Of a DNA stretch of 44,162 bases, positions 16,067 to 27,175 are shown piece after piece. Source of the stretch: Endomicrobium sp. (lineage in GTDB: Bacteria > Elusimicrobiota > Endomicrobiia > Endomicrobiales > Endomicrobiaceae). How positions within the stretch are numbered: position 1 is the stretch's first letter; each line of letters starts with the position of its first letter. The stretch is from assembly GCA_031272265.1 (NCBI GenBank), contig JAISUD010000015.1:1-44162 (forward strand), read 5' to 3'. The position numbers were made by a program, and so were the translations under genes. Under the pieces are notes generated by a model. That model worked only from the letters and a program-made list of their open reading frames with translations, did no database searches and had not been told where the DNA came from.

Positions 16067-16215
16067 CTATCATCTTTTTTCTCCGCGTCCAGAACGAAAA
16101 AGGTGAATTAAAAGGACGTTTTAGTTTGCGCGGATATGCCGCAGCTGACGGAAATACAAAGAAGATGAATTGCCAAAAAGAAATTGCGGTAATAAATGGG
16201 ATAAAAGAATTATGA
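16063..16215 (+). CDS. Small ORF coupled to unit F
   Basis: 50 aa starting MTIIFFLRVQNEKGELKG, beginning in an ATGA overlap with unit F. It is polar after the first eight residues and lacks a membrane helix. No family recognised. It ends about 70 bases before the convergent tRNA-Gln. The ATGA junction is the main support for it. Confidence 0.35.
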   Translation: MTIIFFLRVQNEKGELKGRFSLRGYAAADGNTKKMNCQKEIAVINGIKEL

Positions 16216-16283
16216 TAACATGTGGTACGGTACGTTTGGGTGACTACGAAGGCTAGTTTCAATTAGTTTGAAGAAGCAATTTA

Positions 16284-16354
16284 CTCCGGGACTAGGATTC
16301 GAACCTAGACAAAGGGATCCAAAATCCCTTGTGCTACCGTTACACAATCCCGGA
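16284..16354 (-). tRNA. tRNA-Gln (anticodon TTG)
   Basis: On the minus strand a full cloverleaf can be drawn: acceptor TCCGGGA/TCCCGGA with discriminator G, anticodon stem AGGGA/TCCCT around loop TTTTGGA (anticodon TTG), and T arm CTAGG-TTCGAAT-CCTAG. The 3' CCA is not encoded. The 5' end overlaps the last 15 bases of ispE, including its stop codon. Confidence 0.95.
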
Positions 16355-17218
16355 ATCAAAGGGTGTATTTACTGTGTTAACGAACCACGTTCTCCAATTG
16401 TATTTACTAAGCTCGGATCTGAGTTTTTCAGTTTCAATTTCGCTGTCGTATACGCCAAAAACTGTTGAACCGGAGCCTGACATAAGACTTGCGCAACCTA
16501 ATCCATTTAGAACTTTTTTGATTTTTGCTATTTCAGGATAACCCGGGAAAACAAATTCCTCAAATCTGTTAAAACAATTGCTGAAAACTTCTTTTTTATT
16601 AAGAGATCCACTTCTGATAACAGAGATGATTTTATTAACTTTAACTTGATTTGTCAATGGAAATTTGATTTTTTTATATATATCTTTAGTATTAATTCCA
16701 AAGTCTGGATTTACAAGGACTATATTTAATTTTCCAATGCCTTTCAGCGGAGTGACAATTTCTCCTATTCCTTCGCATAAAGCTGTTGCGCCTGTTAGAA
16801 AAAAAGGGACATCGGCACCGAGTTTTGCGGCAATTTGCTCCAGCTCCTCTTTTGACATTTTTATATTCCACAATTTAACTAAGGCTTTAAGCGTTGAAGC
16901 GGCGTCTGAAGAACCACCTCCCAGTCCAGCTTTTATAGGAATTTCTTTTTTTAATCGTATTTTTACACCTTTTTCTGCGTAATGACGCTTTTTAAGCGTT
17001 TGCGCCGCTTTATAAACAATATTTTCTTTAGTGGGGGGTAATAAATGCTTATTTTTACATTCAAGTAGAATTTTACTTTCCGTAAGTTCAAAAAAAAGTT
17101 CGTCATATAAACTTACAGTTTGCATAACGCTCTTTAAGTTATGGTATCCGTCAATTCTTTTATTTTCAATTTCTAGAAAAAAATTAATTTTTGCCGGCGC
17201 TTTTATGTATAATTTCAT
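16340..17218 (-). CDS. ispE: 4-diphosphocytidyl-2-C-methyl-D-erythritol kinase
   Basis: 292 aa. This GHMP kinase performs the ATP-dependent step of the MEP isoprenoid pathway. Lys10 in APAKINFFL, the glycine-rich loop KAGLGGGSSDAAS (about 97-108), Asp136 in LGADVPFF and the C-terminal SGSGSTVFG are all present. The protein end (VNTVNT then PFDSGIV) extends past the usual end of the family. Its TAA (16340-16342) lies inside tRNA-Gln on the same strand, so tRNA processing would remove the stop codon from the mRNA. The start ATG 17218 has no strong SD. Confidence 0.94.
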   Translation of the reverse strand: MKLYIKAPAKINFFLEIENKRIDGYHNLKSVMQTVSLYDELFFELTESKILLECKNKHLLPPTKENIVYKAAQTLKKRHYAEKGVKIRLKKEIPIKAGLGGGSSDAASTLKALVKLWNIKMSKEELEQIAAKLGADVPFFLTGATALCEGIGEIVTPLKGIGKLNIVLVNPDFGINTKDIYKKIKFPLTNQVKVNKIISVIRSGSLNKKEVFSNCFNRFEEFVFPGYPEIAKIKKVLNGLGCASLMSGSGSTVFGVYDSEIETEKLRSELSKYNWRTWFVNTVNTPFDSGIV

Positions 17219-17472
17219 TTTTTGAATGCTTTAAAAAAGAAACTTTTATTATTTCCGGTATTATAATCGTTTATTGTATTACTAGGTTTGTAGAAATTTA
17301 AAAAATTTTGAATAAATGTTATTTGTAAGCGACTATTTTATTATTACAGCAAAAATAATAAATAGTAAATTAAATATACGTTAGACGTATTTATTTTTTA
17401 AAATTGCTGGGATATAGAAATTATTTTAAACGAACGGAGATATTTTAGATTAATAGAGATAGTTTTTTTCTA

Positions 17473-18390
17473 TCAAATGTTTGTATTGCGCGCCGCATAT
17501 AATATTGCTTCTTTCATTGCACTCGCATCTGCTTTATTTTTGCCTGCGATATCGAAAGCTGTTCCATGTCCCGGGGATGTTCTTAGAAAAGGAAGGCCTA
17601 TTGTAACGTTTACTATTTTTGCGGCGTCAATGCATTTTAAAGCTATCATCACCTGATCATGATACATTGAGCATATCAAATCGTATTGTCCGTTTTTTGT
17701 TTTCAACCAAGCGGAATCCACCGCTATAGGTTTTGTTATGTTAATTCCCGATTTTTTTAATATTTTATACGCTGGGAATATAAACTTTTTTTCTTCAAGA
17801 CCTAAAATTGAGTTGTCACCGGCATGCGGATTTAGACCGCACAAAGCAACTTTTATGTTTTCATTTCCTGTTTTTTTTAGAAAATTTACGCTTAAATTCA
17901 CCGTTTCGACTATATCTTTTATTTTTATATTTTTAGATATTTTTGCAACAGGAATATGTCTTGTGACCATGACGCTGTGTATATTTCCGCAAACCATCAT
18001 CATTGCAATTTTTGGGCTTTTTGTAAGAGCGGCAAGCAATTCTGTATGCCCTGGGTATTTTATTCCTGCCATTTTTAATGATTCTTTTGAAACTGGAGCT
18101 GTAACGAGAGCTGAAGTTTTTCCATCTTTACAATGGTTTACGGCTTTATAAATCGCAGCGACTGCCACCGCGCCAGCTTTTTTTGACGGATATCCTATTT
18201 TTAAAGAGCTGCCCATATTAGAAGACGAAATAAATTCAGTATTTTTAAAATAATCAGAAAAAACGCTGTCGCCGAATATAATGGGACTGCACACTCTTTT
18301 TACAGCAGAAAAACTTATAGCCCTCCGCACTACTTCCCAGCCTATACCTGCAGGGTCGCCCAAAGTAATCGCTAAACGCGGTTTAATCAT
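17473..18390 (-). CDS. pdxA: 4-hydroxythreonine-4-phosphate dehydrogenase
   Basis: 305 aa. PdxA oxidises 4-phosphohydroxy-threonine in the DXP-dependent pyridoxal phosphate pathway. It has RLAITLGDPAGIGWEVV at the start, and the metal-binding histidines in YPGHTELLA, GLNPHAGD and MYHDQVMIALK, then VTIGLPFLRTSPGHGTAFDIAG near the end. It is slightly shorter than E. coli PdxA but complete. It sits downstream of the SurA-like gene on the same strand; in E. coli surA and pdxA are also neighbours. Confidence 0.95.
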   Translation of the reverse strand: MIKPRLAITLGDPAGIGWEVVRRAISFSAVKRVCSPIIFGDSVFSDYFKNTEFISSSNMGSSLKIGYPSKKAGAVAVAAIYKAVNHCKDGKTSALVTAPVSKESLKMAGIKYPGHTELLAALTKSPKIAMMMVCGNIHSVMVTRHIPVAKISKNIKIKDIVETVNLSVNFLKKTGNENIKVALCGLNPHAGDNSILGLEEKKFIFPAYKILKKSGINITKPIAVDSAWLKTKNGQYDLICSMYHDQVMIALKCIDAAKIVNVTIGLPFLRTSPGHGTAFDIAGKNKADASAMKEAILYAARNTNI

Positions 18391-18436
18391 AAAGTTATAC
18401 GTTATCTAAAATCTTACTACGTTCTCCGTCACCTTT

Positions 18437-19546
18437 TTACCAAGTCTTATTTATTTTAATGTTTGCTTTTGCACTTAAATTGTCAATATATTCTTTCAAA
18501 GCTTTCAATTGTAATAGAGTTTGTGACATTTCAGATATATCGCTTTTGACTTTAGGATTGTTAAGTGTTATTTCTGTGCTTGCGCGTCTTTCTTCAACTT
18601 TTATGAAATGGTATCCTTTTTCTGTTTTTACGGGTTCTTTATTATAATTGCCGACGTTAGTGTCAAAAATGATTTTATGCAAACCCGGGAAAATTTTATC
18701 AATTTCTTCTACCGTTATTAATCCTGAGTCGCTATTTGACTTATCAGAAGGGTCATCGGAATACTGTTTTGCAACATCTGCAAAAGTCTTTTTCTGAAGT
18801 TCTATTTTAACAGTCTCAACTTTTTCTCGTGCCGCTTTTATATCAGAAGCGGTTGCATTTTTAGGACAACTAATAAGAATATGTTTTATTCTTACGCGAT
18901 TGCCAAACTTTTTCTTAATTATATCGGCGCAAAGTGTAGTAAAAGTGTCTTCGTCTGGAATATTATTGAATGGAGTTAATGGGTTTAAAGTATCTGTAAT
19001 GCTTATAGGAGCTGTATTTTTATTTTTTGTTTTTGTAATGATTTTATCGTAGAAACTTTTTAACTCGAGTTCCGTAGGCATTCTTACGTTTGAGAATACT
19101 ACTTTTTGTAAAAGTTCGCCAATTATATATCTTTCTTCAAACATTTTTTCAAAATCTGCAAGTGTCATATTTAAGTCTTTAAGAAGAAGTGAATTAAATT
19201 CAGCTTCATTTTTAAATGATTTTTTGATATTATTAATTTCATCTTGAATTTTCTTTTTTGAAATTTGTATTTTTTGTTTTTTTGCTTCTTTTATCAAAAG
19301 AAACTCTTTAGTTCTTTCAGCTAAAAAAGAATTCTTAAGTGCTTTAATTTGTTGTTCTGAGATTTGTTCAGCAGGTACATATTTTTTATATAAATTCATG
19401 CTCTGGTTAAAATACTTGTTGAATTGCGAGGCAAAAATAGGCTCACCGTTTACTGTAGCCAAAACTTCATCTACGACTTCCGGTGCTGCAAAAGTGTTTA
19501 GGGTTATAAAAGTAATTGTAGTTAATACTGCGAAAAGTCTCTTCAT
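18437..19546 (-). CDS. SurA/PpiC-type periplasmic peptidyl-prolyl isomerase
   Basis: 369 aa. A Sec signal peptide (MKRLFAVLTTITFITLNTFAA) precedes a SurA_N-like chaperone region (VDEVLATVNGEPIFASQFN... Lys-rich helices) and one parvulin domain at about residues 215-335 (RIKHILISCPKN, FADVAKQYSDDPS, GYHFIKVEERR). Such proteins help fold outer-membrane and secreted proteins, which supports a Gram-negative envelope. AGAGG lies upstream of the ATG. SurA has two parvulin domains; only one is visible here, so PrsA/PpiC-like is an equal label. Confidence 0.85.
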   Translation of the reverse strand: MKRLFAVLTTITFITLNTFAAPEVVDEVLATVNGEPIFASQFNKYFNQSMNLYKKYVPAEQISEQQIKALKNSFLAERTKEFLLIKEAKKQKIQISKKKIQDEINNIKKSFKNEAEFNSLLLKDLNMTLADFEKMFEERYIIGELLQKVVFSNVRMPTELELKSFYDKIITKTKNKNTAPISITDTLNPLTPFNNIPDEDTFTTLCADIIKKKFGNRVRIKHILISCPKNATASDIKAAREKVETVKIELQKKTFADVAKQYSDDPSDKSNSDSGLITVEEIDKIFPGLHKIIFDTNVGNYNKEPVKTEKGYHFIKVEERRASTEITLNNPKVKSDISEMSQTLLQLKALKEYIDNLSAKANIKINKTW

Positions 19547-19956
19547 TTTTTAATTCCTCTTTAATTTATTTTAAATTTAGCTGAAAAATCCTTTTTTATT
19601 TTCAATCGCGTAAGTATCCTAATTTTTGTTAAAGGTGGCAAATCAAACTTTATATAATCGCAAGTCGCTTTCTTTGATATTTTAATGTATTCTACAAATT
19701 TTAGTTCTGTTAATCAATTCAATTATACGTGTTGTAAACATGTCATCTAAAATACTCTAAATTAAAACTGCCGCTTAATTTATTCGTATTCGTACTTACT
19801 TAAAGTAGAAGAGATTATTAAAATAGACAGTCTGCTTTAAAGCATCGAGTTAAACTAAACGATAATCTAAAAAACTGTTGATATTCAAAAAAGTTAATTG
19901 TAAAATACTCGGCATAATTTAACATAATCAAAATTAAAAATTGCGTTATTGTAAAT
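19547..19956. other. Intergenic region, nothing recognised
   Basis: 410 bases upstream of the SurA-like gene and downstream of ychF. AT-rich with stops in all frames. I see no RNA gene or strong terminator. It may hold the promoter of the SurA-like gene and pdxA. Confidence 0.5.
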
Positions 19957-21048
19957 TTATACGTTAAAACGAAACTCTATTATATCTCCATCTTTAACTA
20001 AATATTCTTTTCCTTCACTTTTTAGCAGTCCGGCATCTTTTACGGCTTTTGGACTGCCTAGTCGGAATAAATCGTCAAAATTCATAACTTCAGCCCTTAT
20101 AAAACCCCTCTCAAAATCAGAATGTATCACACCAGCCGCCTGTGGAGCTAATACTCCTTTTTTTATAGTCCACGCTTTTACTTCATCCTCTCCTGCGGTG
20201 AAAAATGTCGCAAGGCCGAGTAAGTCGTATCCTGATTTTATTAAGCGACTAAGAGCGGACTCTTTTAATCCTAGGTCTTTTAAAAGAGTTTTTTGGTCGT
20301 TTTCAGAAAGCTCGGAAAGCTCTGCTTCAATTTTTGAACATATAGTTATTGCTTGAGAGTGATTCTTTTTGGAATTTTCTTTTACGATTTCCGTGTATTT
20401 GTTTTCCGTCGCGGGTAAATCTTTTTCTGAGATATTGCAAACATATAAAACGGGTTTTGCAGTTATTAAAAAAAAATCTTTTAGAATTGTTTTTTCGTGG
20501 AAGTCAAGTTCAAGGGTTCTTGCGGGATTTCCTCTATCAAGGTAATTTTTTATCTTTATCGCAAGGTGTTTTTCCTCAAGTATTTGTTTATCGTTAAACT
20601 TAGCAGCTTTTTCAAGCCTTTCAAGTTTTTTTGAAATAGACTCTATGTCAGCTAAAATAAGCTCGGTTTCTATAATGTCTATATCTCTTAAAGGATCAAT
20701 ATCTCCCATAACGTGACTAATGTTTTTATCTTCAAAACATCTTATTACGTGAACTGTAGCGACGGTTTTTCTTATATGATCCAAAAATTGGTTGCCTAGC
20801 CCTTCCCCACGCGAAGCGCCTTTTACAAGTCCTGCGATATCTACAAATTCTACTGCCGCGTGAAGTTTTCGCTTAGGTTTATAAAGCTCTTCAAGAAAAT
20901 CTAAGCGTTTATCTGGCACGATAACCACTCCTAGATTTGGACTGATAGTACAAAAAGGGTAGTTTGCTACCTGAGCGCAAGCTTTTGTTATAGCATTAAA
21001 CAATGTTGATTTCCCTACGTTGGGAAGACCGATAATTCCGAGTTTCAT
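19957..21048 (-). CDS. ychF: Ribosome-associated ATPase YchF
   Basis: 363 aa from ATG 21048, exactly the usual YchF length. The track start is TTG 21075 and adds nine residues (MSSPIIKDY) with no family counterpart. The OBG-fold G domain has GLPNVGKSTLFNAIT near residue 7 and a DIAGLVKGASRGEGLGN switch region. The G4 element is CNISEKD rather than NKxD, which fits YchF's known preference for ATP. A C-terminal TGS domain (TFFTAGEDEVKAWTI, GVIHSDFERGFIRAEV) completes it. YchF acts in translation and stress control. Confidence 0.94.
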   Translation of the reverse strand: MKLGIIGLPNVGKSTLFNAITKACAQVANYPFCTISPNLGVVIVPDKRLDFLEELYKPKRKLHAAVEFVDIAGLVKGASRGEGLGNQFLDHIRKTVATVHVIRCFEDKNISHVMGDIDPLRDIDIIETELILADIESISKKLERLEKAAKFNDKQILEEKHLAIKIKNYLDRGNPARTLELDFHEKTILKDFFLITAKPVLYVCNISEKDLPATENKYTEIVKENSKKNHSQAITICSKIEAELSELSENDQKTLLKDLGLKESALSRLIKSGYDLLGLATFFTAGEDEVKAWTIKKGVLAPQAAGVIHSDFERGFIRAEVMNFDDLFRLGSPKAVKDAGLLKSEGKEYLVKDGDIIEFRFNV

Positions 21049-21088
21049 ATAATCTTTTATTATGGGTGACGACAAAATATTTGTTAAG

Positions 21089-22354
21089 TTAATTTCTTAT
21101 TGTGCCGTTGCCTTTTGCTATATATTTAGTAGTGGTAAGCTCTTTAATTCCCATGGCGCCCCGCGCATGAAGTTTTTGCGTTGAAATGCCTATTTCGCAG
21201 CCTAAGCCAAAAATGCTGCCGTCATGGAGTCTGGTAGAAGCGTTTATAAAAACAGCAGCGGCATCTACTTCTGCAGCAAATTTATTTGCAGTTTCTTCGT
21301 TATTTGTGATGATAGACTCGGAGTGCATTGAACCGTACTTATTTATATGAGATATTGCTTCTTCTAAAGAATTTACTATTTTAATTGAGAGTTTAAGATC
21401 GTGGTATTCTGTATTCCAGTCTTCTTCGCTTGCAGATTTCATTGAGTTTATTATGTTTTTTGAGATATTACACCCTCGCAATTCAACGTTAGCTTCGGTG
21501 TAGAGCTTATGGAGTTTAGGCAAAATTGCGTAAGCTATGTCTTTATGAATTAGCAATGTTTCCATTGCATTGCATACGGCGGGCCTTTGGCATTTTGCAT
21601 TTACAGAAATTTTTACAGCCATATCAATATCGGCGTCTTTATCTACATATGTATGACATAAACCTTTGCCATGCGATAGAACAGGTATCAAAGAATGATT
21701 TTTTATGAATTTAACAAGTTCTTCGCTGCCTCTTGGTATTAGCATATCAATAAAATTGTCAAGCTTCAAAATTTCTTGTACGGCTGCTCTATCTGTGGTG
21801 TCTATAAATTGTATTGCCCCGGCAGGCATACCCGCTTTTACTCCAGCTTCTCGTATTATTTTCACAAGGATTTTATTTGAGTTTATGGCTTCCGAACCAC
21901 CTTTTAAGATAACTGCGTTCCCGGCTTTCAAACATAAGGTGGCAGCGTCAACAGTGACGTTAGGACGCGCTTCGTAAATCATTGCTATAACACCTAGTGG
22001 TACTCTTATTTTTTTAACATTAAGATCAGCAGTTGGATTAGTTTCTTCAATTACTGTTCCCACAGGATCGCACAAAGAAATAACGTCTTTTATGCCTTTT
22101 ATCATACTCTCAACGCGTTCTTTTGTCAGGGTCAGTCTATCTATAAGAGACAGAGTTATTCTTGCTTCTTTTGCGGCTTTAATGTCTGTCTCATTATAAG
22201 AAAGTATTTCTTTTGTATTTTGCTGCAAGGCCTCAGACATTGCAGATAGTATATTATTTTTCTGGTTTGCATCCATCAAAGAAAGCACCCTCGAGGCTTC
22301 CTTTGCCAATATGGCTTTTAGTAATACCGTCTGTTTTATTTCACCGTTTTCCAT
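21089..22354 (-). CDS. proA: Gamma-glutamyl phosphate reductase
   Basis: 421 aa from ATG 22354, which has AAGGA about 8 bases upstream; the track's longer start (22387) has none. ProA reduces gamma-glutamyl phosphate to the semialdehyde in proline synthesis. It belongs to the aldehyde dehydrogenase superfamily. The catalytic Cys lies in QRPAVCNAMETLL. Other family segments are VPLGVIAMIYEARPNVTVDA, LCLKAGNAVILKGGSEA, LIPRGSEELV and ARGAMGIKELTTTKY. proB, its kinase partner, is not in the window. The aconitase upstream may feed glutamate for it. Confidence 0.94.
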   Translation of the reverse strand: MENGEIKQTVLLKAILAKEASRVLSLMDANQKNNILSAMSEALQQNTKEILSYNETDIKAAKEARITLSLIDRLTLTKERVESMIKGIKDVISLCDPVGTVIEETNPTADLNVKKIRVPLGVIAMIYEARPNVTVDAATLCLKAGNAVILKGGSEAINSNKILVKIIREAGVKAGMPAGAIQFIDTTDRAAVQEILKLDNFIDMLIPRGSEELVKFIKNHSLIPVLSHGKGLCHTYVDKDADIDMAVKISVNAKCQRPAVCNAMETLLIHKDIAYAILPKLHKLYTEANVELRGCNISKNIINSMKSASEEDWNTEYHDLKLSIKIVNSLEEAISHINKYGSMHSESIITNNEETANKFAAEVDAAAVFINASTRLHDGSIFGLGCEIGISTQKLHARGAMGIKELTTTKYIAKGNGTIRN

Positions 22355-22495
22355 GTTTTGATTCCTTATCTTTTGAATACATTTCAAAAATGCAGATTAA
22401 TTTTCAATTAAAGTATTTTCAAGATACATTTTCTCGGGAACTTTACAATTATATTAAAGTTAAACTGGGAAACTAACTTGCATAAGAATTGTATT

Positions 22496-24415
22496 TTAGT
22501 TAGCTGTTTTTTTAATCCAATTTAGAAGTCCGCCGGCGAAGATAATATCTTTTTGTCTTTGTGTTAAATTGTAATTTACTTTTATTTTACTGTTCTTGGC
22601 TTTTGCGTAAACAGTTTTGTTTTCTCTGATGATATTTTTAATGTCTTCAAATTCAATTTCGTTGCCGAGTTCAATTTTGTTGTAATCTGACAAGTCGTCA
22701 AATGTTAATGGCAGTATGCCGAAATTTATAAGATTTGCAAGATGTATCCTTGCAAAAGATTTTACTAGAACTATTCTTATACCTAAATATCGCGGAGCAA
22801 GTGCGGCATGTTCTCTTGAAGAACCTTGTCCATAGTTTTCGCCGCCTATTATAATCCCGTTTGACGTTGATTTTGCTCTTGAAGCGAACTCTTTATCAAC
22901 TGCCGCGAAAACGTATTCCGATATTGCAGGAAGATTGGATCTCAATGGCAGAATTTTTGCTCCCGCCGGAAGTATGTGGTCAGTTGATATATTATCGCCC
23001 ACTTTTAAGACTATCTTTCCGTTTAAACTATTGTCTAACGGTACAAATTCGTTTAGCGATTTAATATTAGGTCCTTTTATAACTTCTACATTTGAGCCGT
23101 CTACTGGCGGCAGTTGGAAATGTGCGTCATCAATTAAAAACTTTTCCGGCATTTCTATTAACGGTTTTTTATTAAAATAGTTCGTCGGATCAGTGATCTC
23201 TCCCGTTAAAGCTGCGGCAAGAGCGACTTCCGGAGAACATAGATATATTTGGGCGTTTTTTGTTCCGCTTCTGCCTTCAAAATTTCTGTTAAAAGTTCTA
23301 AGAGACACTGCACCGCTTTTAGGAGCTTGTCCCATTCCTATGCACGGACCGCACGCGCTTTCAAGGATTCTGGCACCGCTTTCTATAATGTGAAATAATG
23401 CGTCTGAATTAGCAAGCGTGGCGAGGACTTGTCTTGAACCGGGTGAGATGACAAAACTTACATTTTTATTTATTTTTTTGCCTTTTAAAGTTTCTGCCGT
23501 CAAAAGCATATCTGCAAGCGACGAATTTGTACACGAACCAATACCTACCTGATCTACTTTTATACCTTTTAGATCTTTGACTTTTTTTACCTTATCAGGC
23601 ATGTGCGGGGCAGCAATCAGCGGCTCTAAAGTATTTAAATTTATTTCAATTTCTTCATCGTAAGTCGCATTTTCGTCAGGTTCAATTCTTACCCAACTTG
23701 CTTTTCTGTCTTGTTTTTCTAGGAAATTTCTTGTTATGTCATCGGACGGGAAAATACTTGTAGTTGCGCCAAGCTCAGTTCCCATATTTGTAATTGTTGC
23801 TCTTTCCGGCACAGATAAAGTTTTAACCCCTTCGCCTGAGAATTCGTATATTTTTCCTCTGCCGCCTTTAACGCTTTGAAGTCTTAAAAGTTCAAGAATT
23901 ATGTCTTTTGCGCTTACCCAGTCTCCCAATTTGCCTTTAAGATTTACTTTAACTATTTTAGGCATAATTATGTAAAAAGGCTGGCCCGCCATAGCGCAGG
24001 CGACATCAAGTCCACCGGCTCCGAAAGCAAGCATGCCTATTCCTCCACCTGTTGGTGTGTGAGAGTCTGAACCTGTCAAAGTCATTCCGGGAACGCCGAA
24101 TCTTTCAAGGTGCACCTGATGGCATATACCGTTGCCAGCAGGCGAAAAAATTATTCCGTACTTTGCTGCTATAGTTTGTAAAAATTTATGATCATCAGCG
24201 TTTTCAAATCCTGATTGTAAAGTGTTGTGGTCCACGTAACTTACCGAAAGTTTTGTTTTTACTTTTGGAACGCCCATAGCTTCAAATTGTAAATACGCCA
24301 TAGTGCCTGTGGCGTCTTGCGTTAAAGTCTGGTCTATTCTGAGTCCGATTTCATGTCCTATTTCCATTTTTCCGCTTAATAGATGTTGAGAGATAATTTT
24401 TTTTGCAACGTTCAT
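22496..24415 (-). CDS. Aconitate hydratase
   Basis: 639 aa, the short single-chain bacterial form. It isomerises citrate and isocitrate with a [4Fe-4S] cluster. The three cluster cysteines are in VGIGSCTNSS and SACGPCIGMGQ. SDSHTPTGGGIGMLAFGAGG and the C-terminal swivel motif GGENYGQGSSREHAALAPRYLG are present. In an organism with a partial TCA cycle this would serve citrate to 2-oxoglutarate and glutamate synthesis, which fits the adjacent proA. It begins the minus-strand run ending at tRNA-Gln. acnA/acnB-type symbol left open. Confidence 0.92.
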   Translation of the reverse strand: MNVAKKIISQHLLSGKMEIGHEIGLRIDQTLTQDATGTMAYLQFEAMGVPKVKTKLSVSYVDHNTLQSGFENADDHKFLQTIAAKYGIIFSPAGNGICHQVHLERFGVPGMTLTGSDSHTPTGGGIGMLAFGAGGLDVACAMAGQPFYIIMPKIVKVNLKGKLGDWVSAKDIILELLRLQSVKGGRGKIYEFSGEGVKTLSVPERATITNMGTELGATTSIFPSDDITRNFLEKQDRKASWVRIEPDENATYDEEIEINLNTLEPLIAAPHMPDKVKKVKDLKGIKVDQVGIGSCTNSSLADMLLTAETLKGKKINKNVSFVISPGSRQVLATLANSDALFHIIESGARILESACGPCIGMGQAPKSGAVSLRTFNRNFEGRSGTKNAQIYLCSPEVALAAALTGEITDPTNYFNKKPLIEMPEKFLIDDAHFQLPPVDGSNVEVIKGPNIKSLNEFVPLDNSLNGKIVLKVGDNISTDHILPAGAKILPLRSNLPAISEYVFAAVDKEFASRAKSTSNGIIIGGENYGQGSSREHAALAPRYLGIRIVLVKSFARIHLANLINFGILPLTFDDLSDYNKIELGNEIEFEDIKNIIRENKTVYAKAKNSKIKVNYNLTQRQKDIIFAGGLLNWIKKTAN

Positions 24416-25768
<1,353 letters not shown>

Positions 25769-25927
25769 TTTAGAACCAAATAATATTGATAACTGTTGAT
25801 AAATAAATGTTTGCGGTATTAAAGCGATAAATCCCAGTTTTATTGAGAGAGTAAACTGTAAAAGCACCCATGTGGAAAGTTTTTTGCAGTGCGGTTTTTT
25901 CAGTTTTAACTTTTGATGAGGTAAAAA

Positions 25928-27175
25928 ATGAAAAAGACACTTAGCGATATTGATGTGAAAGAGAAGAAAGTCTTAGTTCGCGTTGACTATAATGTTCCTC
26001 TTGATGCAAATCTTAAAATAACAAACGATAAAAGAATAGTCTCAACTCTTCCAACTTTGAAATATCTTTTAAATGAAAATGCCGCGATAATTCTTATGGC
26101 TCATCTAGGAAGACCAAAAGGAAAAATTGTTTCTGAAATGAGTTTGAAACCTGTTTCAACTCGTTTAAGTGAGCTTTTGGATAAACCAGTTAAGTTTATA
26201 GGTGGCGATTGTGTAAGTGTACAATCCCGAAAAGCAGCAGCTGATTTAAGGCCGGGCGAAGTGCTTTTATTAGAGAATCTCAGATTTCATCCTGAAGAAG
26301 AAGGTAGATCTATATCAGGTGAAAAAGATAAAAATGCAATGGAAGCGTTTGCGAAAGAGCTTGCTTCAATGGGTGAAATTTTTATTCAAGACGCTTTTGG
26401 TACGCTGCACAGGTCTCATGCTTCAACGGCAGGTATTGTAAAATATGTTAAAGGCGCGGGAGTAGGATTTCTTGTTGAGAAAGAGTTAAAATTTTTAGGA
26501 GAGGCACTTGAAGATGCAAGAAAACCTTTTTTGGCGATTCTTGGCGGAGCGAAAGTATCGGATAAGATAAGCGTTATAGAAAATCTTTTGAATAAAGTTG
26601 ATGCAATTATAGTCGGCGGAGCAATGGCTTATACTTTCTTGAAATCGCGTGGGATTAATATCGGATCTTCTTTAGTTGAAAACGATAAGCTTGATTTATC
26701 CGTTGAGCTTTTTAAGAAAGCTAAAGATAGAAGAGTTGATTTTTTGCTTCCCCTTGATCATATAGTTACAAATAAAGTGGATTTTGAGAGTAAGCAAGTT
26801 CCGTGTGAGGCAATTGTGAAAGTTACTGTTGACGAAGCGATATCTGAAGGATTTATGGGAGTTGACATAGGAATAAAGTCAATAAATAAGTTCTCGGAAA
26901 TAATTAAGTCTGCAAAAACTATACTCTGGAATGGGCCGCTTGGAATATTTGAGATAAATGAATTTTCTAAAGGAACGGTTGAAATCGCAAAACTTGTGGC
27001 GGAAGCAACTGACAAAGGGGCAATATCTGTGGTCGGTGGAGGAGATTCTGTAGCGGCGGTTAAGAAAGCAGGAGTAGATAAAAGAATAAGCCATATTTCT
27101 ACGGGCGGCGGTGCTTCTTTGGAATTCCTTGAAGGCAAAGAGCTTCCGGGAATTGCTGCTATACCTGACAGATAG
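25928..27175 (+). CDS. pgk: Phosphoglycerate kinase
   Basis: 415 aa. It makes ATP from 1,3-bisphosphoglycerate. VRVDYNVPLD at the N-terminus, MAHLGRPKG, LLLENLRFHPEE, FGTLHRSHASTAG, ILGGAKVSDKI, the nucleotide-binding WNGPLGIFE and SVVGGGDSVAAV are present in order. A GAGG stands 6-9 bases before ATG. The 160 bases between gap and pgk contain GCAC..GTGC complementarity and two T runs but no convincing terminator, so co-transcription is likely. Confidence 0.97.
   Translation: MKKTLSDIDVKEKKVLVRVDYNVPLDANLKITNDKRIVSTLPTLKYLLNENAAIILMAHLGRPKGKIVSEMSLKPVSTRLSELLDKPVKFIGGDCVSVQSRKAAADLRPGEVLLLENLRFHPEEEGRSISGEKDKNAMEAFAKELASMGEIFIQDAFGTLHRSHASTAGIVKYVKGAGVGFLVEKELKFLGEALEDARKPFLAILGGAKVSDKISVIENLLNKVDAIIVGGAMAYTFLKSRGINIGSSLVENDKLDLSVELFKKAKDRRVDFLLPLDHIVTNKVDFESKQVPCEAIVKVTVDEAISEGFMGVDIGIKSINKFSEIIKSAKTILWNGPLGIFEINEFSKGTVEIAKLVAEATDKGAISVVGGGDSVAAVKKAGVDKRISHISTGGGASLEFLEGKELPGIAAIPDR

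Noticed and set aside
25855-25915. Terminator between gap and pgk
   Set aside because: Short GCAC/GTGC complementarity is too weak and distant; T runs alone are common here.
26758-27138. 126-aa minus-strand ORF opposite pgk
   Set aside because: Antisense shadow of a conserved gene.
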